In this document: one piece after another, positions 1 to 7,430 of the stretch
How positions within the stretch are numbered: the first letter of the stretch is position 1
Layout: every line of letters starts with the position of its first letter
Assembly (NCBI GenBank): GCA_024281135.1
Contig: JAMXLG010000098.1
Span: forward strand, 1 to 15,167
Source of the DNA: Vulcanimicrobiia bacterium
Lineage (GTDB): Bacteria; Eremiobacterota; Eremiobacteria; Baltobacterales; Baltobacteraceae
Reading direction: 5' to 3'
DNA: 15,167 bases
Program-made: the position numbers and the translations under genes
The notes under the pieces: generated by a model
What the model saw: only the letters and a program-made list of their open reading frames with translations
The model's database searches: none
What the model was told of the DNA's origin: nothing

Positions 1-2336
1 GGGAACAGGTACGTGCCGCGCGCGAGCGCCGTTTGCAACTGCTGAATCGGCGTCATGTCGTCCATGATGTAGATCGAACGGCCGTGCGTCGCGATCACGA
101 GATCGTTAAACTGCGGCTGCATGCGAATGTCGTGAACGGAAACGGTCGGAAGATTGTTCTTGAACTTCTCCCACTTGTTGCCGCCGTCGAACGAAATCCA
201 CATCCCTTCTTCCGTGCCGAGATAGGCGACATTGCGGTTGTGGATGTCGGCCGCGACCGCACGAGCCCACTGATCGGACGGAAGTCCGTTTGTAATCGGC
301 GTCCAGTGTTTGCCGAAATCGCGCGTTACGAAGACGTACGGCTTGTTGTCGCCGGTATAATGTCCGTCGTTGATCGCATAGGCGGTGCCGTCAACGAGCG
401 GCGACGGCGAGATCGAGGCAAAGCGCCCGAATTCGGGGCCGTCCGGCGGCGTTACGTTTTGCCAGTGTTTTCCGCCGTCGCGTGTGAGTTGCACGAGACC
501 GTCGTCTGTGCCGACCCAAATCTCGCCCTTCGCAATCTTCGATCCCTCGATATCGAGAATCGTGTCGCTCTCTTCTGCTCCCGACACGTCATGCGTAATC
601 GGGCCGCCCGACGGCGCTTGGTGTTCCTTGTCGTTGCGCGTAAGATCGGGGCTGATAATCGTCCAGTGAAGTCCGCGGTCCTTCGTCTGGAAGAGACGGT
701 TCCCGCCGACCCAGCCGATATGTCCGTCCCATGGTGCAAAGGCAATCGGTGTTTCCCAGTTCCAGCGAATTCTCGCTTGGCGATTGTCGAACGACTCGAT
801 CGCCGTTTGGAGATAAGGCTGAACGAACCAGCCGTCTTTGGTAACTCTATTCGTAACGAGCACGACGCCGTTTTCGGAATCGGCCCAAATGAAATTGGGA
901 TCGATCGGATCCGGGACTGACCATTCGCCGTCACCACCGACGACGTTGATCCATGCTTTGTTTTGGATGCCGGAGGAATCTTGCGTGTTGTTCGGCGCGC
1001 ACCAGGCGTTGTTATCTTGCAAGCCGCCGCAAACCCAATACGGATTCTCGTTGGAAAGTCCGACGCGATACACTTGCGCAATTGGAAGATTCGCTGAGAA
1101 GAACCAGTTGGCGCCGTTATCGACGGTCAACGCATAGCCACCGTCTTCACCGACGATGATACGCGTCGGATCCGCGGGCGAAATCCAGATCGCGTGAAAG
1201 TCGACGTGGACTGGATCGGCGATTTCCTTGAACGTCTTGCCGCCGTCGGTCGATTTCGCAAGCGCTTCGGAAACCGCATACACGACGTCGGGATTCTTCG
1301 AATCAACGCCGATGTGCGAGAAGTAGAACGGCCGTTGATCGACGAGCGTGTCCTTCGAGACCATCGTCCAGTTGTTGCCGCCGTCATCGCTGCGCCACAG
1401 GATACCTTGCTTTGATTCGATGAGCGCGTAGACGCGGTTCGGGTTGCTCGGAGCAATGGCGAGACCGATGCGTCCCAGCGTGTCGGTCGGTAATCCATGT
1501 CCCGCCAGTTTCGTCCACGTTTTTCCGCCGTCGGTCGATTTGTACAGACCGTCGTCGGGACCGCCGCTCGTGAACGTCCAAGGCCTGCGTTGGAACGTCC
1601 ACATGCCCGCATACACGATGTTCGGGTTCTGCGGATCCATCGCCAAGTCGGAAACGCCGGTTTGCGGTCCGGTGTAGAGCGTCTTCGTCCACGTCTTGCC
1701 ACCGTCTTCCGTGACGAACGCGCCGCGGTCGGGGCTGTCATTGAAGAGATCGCCGAGTGCACCGACGATCACGTGATTGTGATTGCGCGGATCGACGACG
1801 ATACGCGAAATTTGCTTCGTAGCGGCGAGACCCATGTTCGTCCACTTGTCGCCGCCGTCGGTCGTCTTATAGACACCGTCACCGTAACTTACGTCGTTGC
1901 GCGGGTTCGCTTCGCCGGTCCCGACCCACACGGTGTTGTTGTCCGTCGGATCAATCGTGACGGCGCCGATCGCTGCCACGGTTTCCTTCTCAAAGACGGG
2001 ATCCCACGTCTGAGCGCCATTGCTGCTCTTCCACACGCCGCCACCTGCCGAGCCGATGTAGTACAGCCTCGGATCGGTCGCGGAACCCGCAACGGCGGCG
2101 ACGCGGCCACCGGCGGTCGCCGGGCCGATCTCGCGCCAATTCATGTTGCCGTACGGCGGTCCCGGTGTGGGCGTCGGCGACGGCGTCGGGGTCGGCTTTG
2201 CCGGCTTCGCGGGAGCCTCAGCTCCAGGAGTCGGCGATGCGGCCGGGGTCGGCGTCGCCTGCGCAAATGCCGGCGCTCCTGATAGCGTTGCCATCGCAGC
2301 GCAGCACAAGAGCCCGACCAACAGACGTGACTTCAC
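1..2336 (-). CDS. Secreted multi-Asp-box (BNR/VPS10-like) beta-propeller protein, 3' end outside window
   Basis: The 778 visible codons have no stop and run off the left edge. The GTG start at 2336-2334 is chosen because AAGGAGG (2341-2347) lies 4 nt upstream and a signal peptide follows directly (basic KSR, hydrophobic core, APAFAQA cleavage region near residue 26). A Pro/Thr-rich linker (about 28-61) leads to a propeller with about ten Asp-box motifs (S/T-x-D-G-G-x-x-W type), including SSNGAQTW, TTDGGDKW, TEDGGKTW, STDGGKTW, SDDGGNNW, TRDGGKHW and SFDGGNKW. Phrases such as ISPDLTRND and ATHGRSIYIMDD are typical, as I recall, of the large WD40/YVTN/BNR-like proteins often labelled glycosyl hydrolase or VPS10/sortilin-like. 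Such proteins are exported; their substrate is generally unknown, and no sialidase active-site arginine set is evident to me. It lies 97 nt downstream of crcB on the same strand and could be transcribed separately. Confidence 0.88.
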   Translation of the reverse strand, partial: MKSRLLVGLLCCAAMATLSGAPAFAQATPTPAASPTPGAEAPAKPAKPTPTPSPTPTPGPPYGNMNWREIGPATAGGRVAAVAGSATDPRLYYIGSAGGGVWKSSNGAQTWDPVFEKETVAAIGAVTIDPTDNNTVWVGTGEANPRNDVSYGDGVYKTTDGGDKWTNMGLAATKQISRIVVDPRNHNHVIVGALGDLFNDSPDRGAFVTEDGGKTWTKTLYTGPQTGVSDLAMDPQNPNIVYAGMWTFQRRPWTFTSGGPDDGLYKSTDGGKTWTKLAGHGLPTDTLGRIGLAIAPSNPNRVYALIESKQGILWRSDDGGNNWTMVSKDTLVDQRPFYFSHIGVDSKNPDVVYAVSEALAKSTDGGKTFKEIADPVHVDFHAIWISPADPTRIIVGEDGGYALTVDNGANWFFSANLPIAQVYRVGLSNENPYWVCGGLQDNNAWCAPNNTQDSSGIQNKAWINVVGGDGEWSVPDPIDPNFIWADSENGVVLVTNRVTKDGWFVQPYLQTAIESFDNRQARIRWNWETPIAFAPWDGHIGWVGGNRLFQTKDRGLHWTIISPDLTRNDKEHQAPSGGPITHDVSGAEESDTILDIEGSKIAKGEIWVGTDDGLVQLTRDGGKHWQNVTPPDGPEFGRFASISPSPLVDGTAYAINDGHYTGDNKPYVFVTRDFGKHWTPITNGLPSDQWARAVAADIHNRNVAYLGTEEGMWISFDGGNKWEKFKNNLPTVSVHDIRMQPQFNDLVIATHGRSIYIMDDMTPIQQLQTALARGTYLF

Positions 2337-2351
2337 TCTTCCTCCTTGTTT

Positions 2352-2361
2352 AAACCGGTTT
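2352..2361. repeat. 10-bp perfect palindrome upstream of the propeller gene
   Basis: AAACCGGTTT is a perfect palindrome 5 nt upstream of the AAGGAGG ribosome binding site of the secreted propeller gene. It would lie in the 5' leader or core promoter. It could be an operator half-site pair or chance; no clear -35/-10 pair was found beside it. Confidence 0.3.
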
Positions 2362-2433
2362 GCGGTCCGTTTACGCAGTGCCAATTTCCTGCGCGCACCG
2401 CATCAAAGAAGAATCAGAAGCGCTAGAACATGC

Positions 2434-2835
2434 CTAGGCGTGCAATGCGCGCACCGCAACGATGCCTGCATAGGCCGCGATGAAGCCGAGGATGACGCTG
2501 CCTGCACTGTAGGAAAGAGAGAGAAATGCGGCGCGCTCGCTCGCGAGCATCACCGTATCGAGCGAAAACGTCGAGAACGTCGTGTAGCCGCCGAGAACTC
2601 CAGTCATCAAGAAGATGCGAACGAGCGGACTGATGCTGAGAACGCGCGTCTGTGACAGTTCAAAGACGACGCCGATGATCAAACTGCCGGTGATATTGAT
2701 CGCGAACGTTCCCCACGGAAAACCGGGTCCGAAGCGCTGCGTGAAGCCGAGCGTTACCACGTAACGCAATACAGAACCAATGCCGCCGCCGATGAAGATG
2801 GCTGCGAGCGCAGGCCAGTTGACGAGCGCGCTCAC
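2434..2835 (-). CDS. crcB: Fluoride ion channel CrcB/Fluc
   Basis: This 133-residue protein has the size and layout of the four-helix CrcB/Fluc fluoride exporters, which work as antiparallel dimers in the inner membrane to protect against fluoride. Family signatures are visible: GGGIGSVLRY in helix 1 (about 16-25), GTFAINITGS in helix 2 (42-51, with the pore-lining Asn N47), and GVLGGYTTFSTF in the broken helix 3 (79-90), whose TTFSTF carries the two Phe-box residues F87 and F90. Helix 4 spans about 108-128. The start is GTG at 2835-2833; its GTGA overlaps the TGA stop of the DUF190 gene, so translation is probably coupled, and no strong Shine-Dalgarno is seen. There is no recognisable fluoride riboswitch upstream of the operon. 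Confidence 0.93.
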   Translation of the reverse strand: MSALVNWPALAAIFIGGGIGSVLRYVVTLGFTQRFGPGFPWGTFAINITGSLIIGVVFELSQTRVLSISPLVRIFLMTGVLGGYTTFSTFSLDTVMLASERAAFLSLSYSAGSVILGFIAAYAGIVAVRALHA

Positions 2836-3176
2836 CGTTTCGGCTCGCCGCTCTTGTAGCGAATGATCTCAACGGTCTCGAGCGTGATGAGTCCTTCGTG
2901 CACCATTTCGTCGAGGACCGGAATGAAGTCGCGGATCTTCTCCTCGCTATCGACGATCTCGATGAGCACCGGGAGATCGGTCGACAGATCGAAGACGCGA
3001 GCGGCGTGAACGACCGAATGTCCGCCGAAGCCTTCGATACCTTTGAACACCGTTGCGCCGGCGAGCCCGGCCTTACGCGCGCGTTCAACGATCGCGGTAT
3101 ATAGCGGTTGGTTGCCGTGACGATCGCTTTCGCCGATGAAGACGCGCAGAAGCTTTCCGGTCGTCTCGGACTTCAT
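2832..3176 (-). CDS. DUF190 family protein (PII-like fold), CrcB operon partner
   Basis: This 114-residue protein carries the DUF190 pattern: LLRVFIGESD at about 9-18, HGNQPLYTAIVERARKAGLA around 20-39, then GATVFKGIEGFG and a C-terminal region ending in LITLETVEIIRY. DUF190 proteins are small, have a ferredoxin/PII-like fold, and are often found beside crcB; their biochemical role is unknown. A longer reading from 3677 is open, but the extra N-terminal part is antisense to the transglycosylase gene and has no domain character. The ATG at 3176-3174 fits the family length and sits in an ATGA overlap with the upstream microprotein stop. Its own stop overlaps the crcB start (GTGA, 2832-2835), so these three genes appear translationally coupled. 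Confidence 0.88.
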   Translation of the reverse strand: MKSETTGKLLRVFIGESDRHGNQPLYTAIVERARKAGLAGATVFKGIEGFGGHSVVHAARVFDLSTDLPVLIEIVDSEEKIRDFIPVLDEMVHEGLITLETVEIIRYKSGEPKR

Positions 3177-3313
3177 CGGGTGCGGTGCTCGGCTTGGTAT
3201 CGGGGCACGTTCACATGCACCGCATACCACTGCGAGTAGGCGATCGCCGCGCACATCACGACAAAGAAAATCACAATCCCGATGGCCCAAGCACGACGCG
3301 CGCGAGGCGACAT
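3173..3313 (-). CDS. Single-span membrane microprotein (46 aa) heading the DUF190-crcB operon
   Basis: The reading frame begins at ATG 3313-3311 and encodes 46 residues. It has a basic N-terminus (MSPRARRAW), one strongly hydrophobic span (about residues 9-26, IGIVIFFVVMCAAIA), then an aromatic/basic tail with QWYAVHVNVPRY and ending in EHRTR. The Arg-rich start predicts N-in, tail-out topology. Its TGA stop (3175-3173) overlaps the ATG of the DUF190 gene as ATGA, which is the strongest argument that it is real. An in-frame GTG at 3325-3323, just after GAAGG, is an alternative start adding four residues. I do not recognise the family. The context suggests an accessory to the DUF190/CrcB pair, but that is inference. 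Confidence 0.66.
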   Translation of the reverse strand: MSPRARRAWAIGIVIFFVVMCAAIAYSQWYAVHVNVPRYQAEHRTR

Positions 3314-3404
3314 ATTTCTTGACACAACCTTCGCCGTTCGTCAGGGGAAATGAGAGGACCGTCCTGCATGGAATCCGGTTATCCCGATTGAAACTCCGCG
3401 ACCC

Positions 3405-4073
3405 ATGAGCCGACGCCGTGCCCCGCTGCTCGCGGGACTTTGTTGCGCACTTGGGCTGGTTTTTCCAGTTGCCGCGCCGGCCGCGACCCATGCGGTCCCG
3501 GCAAACTCCGTCACCATCGCTGCCTACGCGTCCGTCTTGCGTGAATACAATCCGCAGCTGCCGCAATGGCAGAGCAAGGATCTTGCGCGTCACCTTTTGG
3601 TGACCGCGCAGCGATGGAAAATCGATACCAATATGCTCGCCGCTATCGTCAGCGTCGAGTCGAGTTGGCATACGCATGCACTTTCATATACCGGTGCGAT
3701 CGGCCTCGGCCAACTGATGCCGGGCACTGCGGCGACCCTGGGCGTCAATCCGCGCGATCCCGTCCAAAATCTCTCCGGTGCCGCCCGCTACTTGCGCGGC
3801 CTGCTCGAACATTTCGGCGCGAACCCGCGCCGCTACGAGTTGACCTTCGCCGCGTATAACGCGGGTCCGAAAGCCGTCGAAGAATTCGGCGGCATTCCGC
3901 CGTACGGCGAAACGCAGCACTACGTGCTCAAAGTCTTACGCGCGTGGCATTACTTGCAACACTCCGTCCACATTCCGACCGCCTCATTCGAACTCGCAAA
4001 AGCAAAAGCAAACGGCATTGGCGCAACCGGCGCCGACGTCGACTACTGGCTCAACGACAACAACAGCCAATAA
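3405..4073 (+). CDS. Secreted lytic transglycosylase, SLT domain
   Basis: This 222-residue protein has a signal peptide (MSRRRAP, hydrophobic core, cleavage near AAPAA at about 24-28) and a Slt70-type catalytic domain at about 65-185. The catalytic glutamate is E85 in the motif SVESSW. It is followed by GLGQLMP (100-106), AYNAGP (150-155) and ETQHYV (169-174), the standard family 1 lytic transglycosylase blocks. Such enzymes cleave the MurNAc-GlcNAc bond of peptidoglycan with formation of 1,6-anhydroMurNAc, acting in the periplasm or envelope. The gene is transcribed divergently from the microprotein-DUF190-crcB operon (91 nt between starts) and converges on the HAD phosphatase gene. No clear Shine-Dalgarno precedes the ATG. 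The C-terminal 40 residues are low-complexity and of unknown role. Confidence 0.93.
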   Translation: MSRRRAPLLAGLCCALGLVFPVAAPAATHAVPANSVTIAAYASVLREYNPQLPQWQSKDLARHLLVTAQRWKIDTNMLAAIVSVESSWHTHALSYTGAIGLGQLMPGTAATLGVNPRDPVQNLSGAARYLRGLLEHFGANPRRYELTFAAYNAGPKAVEEFGGIPPYGETQHYVLKVLRAWHYLQHSVHIPTASFELAKAKANGIGATGADVDYWLNDNNSQ

Positions 4074-4077
4074 CCCC

Positions 4078-4105
4078 CGTGTCATCCTGAGCTCAGGATG
4101 ACACG
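4078..4105. repeat. Perfect 28-bp palindrome between convergent genes (possible bidirectional terminator)
   Basis: Two 14-base arms (4078-4091 and 4092-4105, CGTGTCATCCTGAG and its exact complement) meet without a spacer at GAGCTC. The palindrome starts 5 nt after the transglycosylase stop. It covers the last four codons and the stop of the HAD gene on the other strand. In RNA it would form a long hairpin from either direction, but no T-tract follows on either side, so a classical intrinsic terminator is not supported. It may instead be a dispersed repeat or a protein site. The palindrome itself is certain; the role is inferred. Confidence 0.8.
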
Positions 4106-4551
4106 ATGGAGGCGATCGCGTCGAGAAGCGAATGGGTTGCGTCTATCAGAAAGCCACGCGCGTTTGCGTTTCTCGCGACGTCGACATCGCTCGTTTTGTC
4201 TCCGACGACCGCGATCTCCGACGGATCGAGTTGCCAGTCGCGTGCCGCGTCTAACACGAGCTTAGGTTTCGGTTTGCGGCATTCGCAGTCGTCGTTGGGC
4301 GCGTGCGGACAGATGTACCACCCGTCGAACGGTCCGAGTAATTCGTCTACGCGCGCGTTTACGGCGCGCATCTGTTCGTCCGTAATCATGCCGCGCCCGA
4401 TGCCGCTTTGATTCGTCAGCACGCCGACTTTGAGTCCGGCAGCACGTAACTCGTCCAGCAGTTCCTTCGCGAGCGGAACCGGCTGAACGAGTTGCGGATC
4501 TCCGTTGTAAGGCACGTCGATGACGATCGTGCCATCGCGGTCGAAGAGCAC
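4093..4551 (-). CDS. HAD-family phosphatase, GmhB/HisB-N type with Zn-binding loop
   Basis: This protein of about 152 residues has the haloacid dehalogenase motifs: DRDGT (nucleophile D4 and acid D6), TNQSGIGRG (46-54), KPKPK near 93-97 and GDKTSDVD (117-124). A C-x-H-x5-C-x-C zinc loop (C81, H83, C89, C91) places it with D-glycero-D-manno-heptose-1,7-bisphosphate 7-phosphatase (GmhB) and the histidinol-phosphatase half of HisB. GmhB-type enzymes serve ADP-heptose synthesis, but no heptose or histidine gene is nearby. It begins 10 nt after the thiC stop, with TAGGA 8 nt upstream of GTG 4551, so it is probably cotranscribed with thiC under the TPP riboswitch. A GTG start leaves an unusually short first beta strand; an ATT at 4560 in the same frame would restore residues IRGV before the motif. 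The true substrate is uncertain. Confidence 0.83.
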   Translation of the reverse strand: MLFDRDGTIVIDVPYNGDPQLVQPVPLAKELLDELRAAGLKVGVLTNQSGIGRGMITDEQMRAVNARVDELLGPFDGWYICPHAPNDDCECRKPKPKLVLDAARDWQLDPSEIAVVGDKTSDVDVARNANARGFLIDATHSLLDAIASIVSS

Positions 4552-4561
4552 GCCGCGAATC

Positions 4562-6239
<1,678 letters not shown>

Positions 6240-6458
6240 GCCTACGACGCAATGAGCCGATAGTCATTTGGGGCTGGTGACCCATCGATGGTTGCCCCGT
6301 TCTCCGAACTCGGTGCCCCGCCGACGCCGACCCCGATGCCGACCGGAGCGCCGTCCCGATTACGATCAGCGGCCGCCCTGCGGCGCAGGCGCCGCAAATT
6401 CGCCTACCGCATCCGATGACGAGGCCAACGCCTCTCCTAAACTAAAAACGGGAAGCGC
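6240..6458. other. Unassigned intergenic stretch between the thiC leader and the EamA gene
   Basis: This stretch must hold the promoters for thiC (minus) and for the EamA gene (plus), but neither is obvious. The best plus candidate is ATGACG (6416-6421), a 16-nt spacer and TAAACT (6438-6443), which matches the consensus poorly. It also contains the palindrome CCATCGATGG (6282-6291) and a GC hairpin TGCGGCGC-AG-GCGCCGCA (6379-6396) with no T-run after it. A 43-codon frame at 6288-6419 starts with a Pro/Thr-rich run but becomes Arg-rich and has no ribosome binding site; it is not called as a gene. Confidence 0.5.
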
Positions 6459-7355
6459 GTGCTTCCGTATCTGACACTCGGCGGCGCACAACTCGCAGTT
6501 GGCGCCGCCGCTATTTTCGCCCGTTATGCGCTTGCCGGCGCTGGTCCGCTCGCGGTTGCAGCGGGACGCCTCGTCATTGCTACCGCCGTTCTCGCATTGC
6601 TTTCCGTTACGCGCCGCACCGCGCTCGGACCGACCACAACGACACATCAACGTATGATTCTCGGCGTCGCCGGAGTTGCGCTTGCCGCGCATTTTGCGTC
6701 GTGGATTGCCTCACTCGATTACACGTCGGTCGCGGTCTCAACGCTCCTCGTTTCAACGACGCCGATTTGGACTGCAGCGTACGACGCACTCGTTCACCGG
6801 CGCATGCTCTCTCGCGCTTCAACCGTCGCGTTCGTTGCCGGTGCGATCGGATTGTGGATGGTCGCCGGTTTCGATCGCACGCCCGCGCCGCATCCGGGAT
6901 TCGAGTGGATCGGCAATTGCCTCGCCATCATCGGCGCGATCGCATTTGCCGCATATCTAACGCTTGTGCGAACGGTTCGACACGAGCTGAGCACTCAGCG
7001 CATCGTGACGCACACGTACGGATGGGCGGCGCTCGTTCTAGTTCTCGCGGCGATCGTCGCGCATCAACCACTGCCACCCGCCTCGGCAACGACCTCATGG
7101 GCCGGAATCGCAGCGATGGCGCTCATTTCGCAGTTGCTCGGGCACACCGCCATCAACGCGTCGTTGCGCTGGTTTTCTCCAAGCGCCATCTCGTTTGCGA
7201 ATCTACTTGAACCGGTTTTTGCGGCCGCTCTGGCGTTTATCATCTTCCAGGAACCCGTCCCGCCGCTCGCACTGCTGGGCGCTGTGATCCTCCTAACTGC
7301 CGTCTTCGTTGTGCTGCGGGACGAGCGGGAATTGGTCGCAGCCGCCCCTCAATAA
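6459..7355 (+). CDS. EamA/RhaT (DMT superfamily) transporter
   Basis: The 298-residue product is almost entirely hydrophobic and resolves into about ten membrane spans. It is arranged as two EamA repeats (about 5-136 and 148-287). The typical features are a short first span with GGAQLAVGAAAIFARYAL, the repeat-1 end SVAVSTLLVSTTPIWTA, and in repeat 2 the block SAISFANLLEPVFAAALAF followed by FQEPVPPLALLGAVILL. The last block matches the conserved LEPV/GE-P-LLGA signature of this family. These are inner-membrane exporters of amino acids, metabolites or drugs; the substrate cannot be read from sequence. The start is GTG 6459 with GGGA 5 nt upstream. The gene ends 75 nt before aceE on the same strand, so read-through is possible, but there is no functional link. 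Confidence 0.9.
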   Translation: MLPYLTLGGAQLAVGAAAIFARYALAGAGPLAVAAGRLVIATAVLALLSVTRRTALGPTTTTHQRMILGVAGVALAAHFASWIASLDYTSVAVSTLLVSTTPIWTAAYDALVHRRMLSRASTVAFVAGAIGLWMVAGFDRTPAPHPGFEWIGNCLAIIGAIAFAAYLTLVRTVRHELSTQRIVTHTYGWAALVLVLAAIVAHQPLPPASATTSWAGIAAMALISQLLGHTAINASLRWFSPSAISFANLLEPVFAAALAFIIFQEPVPPLALLGAVILLTAVFVVLRDERELVAAAPQ

Positions 7356-7383
7356 ATTGGCCCGTTCCGGACCGCCAATTGGC
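7355..7383. promoter_or_regulatory. Three AATTGGC half-sites between the EamA gene and aceE (candidate operator)
   Basis: AATTGGC occurs at 7355-7361 and 7377-7383, 22 bp apart (about two helical turns), and its inverted copy GCCAATT at 7374-7380. The last two overlap to form the perfect 10-bp palindrome GCCAATTGGC (7374-7383). TTGGCA (7379-7384) could act as a -35, with a poor extended -10 (TGG GATTCT, 7398-7406) 16 nt further on, placing the site at a possible aceEF promoter. The first and second copies could also form a weak 7-bp stem after the EamA stop. The symmetry is real; regulatory function is inferred. Confidence 0.35.
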
Positions 7384-7430
7384 ACGGTCCACTGGAATGG
7401 GATTCTTTACCGGGGCGGAATGGCCAGGTC

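Noticed and set aside
33..1081. Long plus-strand and second minus-strand reading frames within 1-2336
   Set aside because: They are antisense or out-of-frame shadows of the Asp-box gene, Arg-rich and without domain character.
1220..1720. Repeated DNA such as CCGCCGTCGGTCGATTT
   Set aside because: These recurrences are the coding imprint of Asp-box motifs (STDGGKT), not independent DNA repeats.
3319..3347. Perfect -35 hexamer TTGACA on the plus strand before the transglycosylase gene
   Set aside because: No acceptable -10 lies 15-19 nt downstream (CAGGGG at 17 nt), so it is not called a promoter.
3314..3404. Fluoride (crcB) riboswitch ahead of the CrcB operon
   Set aside because: I looked for the conserved GGCGAUG-like start and pseudoknot parts on the minus strand and did not find them.
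3177..3677. Extension of the DUF190 protein to 281 residues
   Set aside because: The added part is antisense to the transglycosylase gene and overlaps the microprotein; ATG 3176 fits the family length.
6288..6419. 43-codon frame beginning with a Pro/Thr-rich segment
   Set aside because: No ribosome binding site, no hydrophobic segment, and the second half is a run of arginines typical of non-coding GC-rich DNA.
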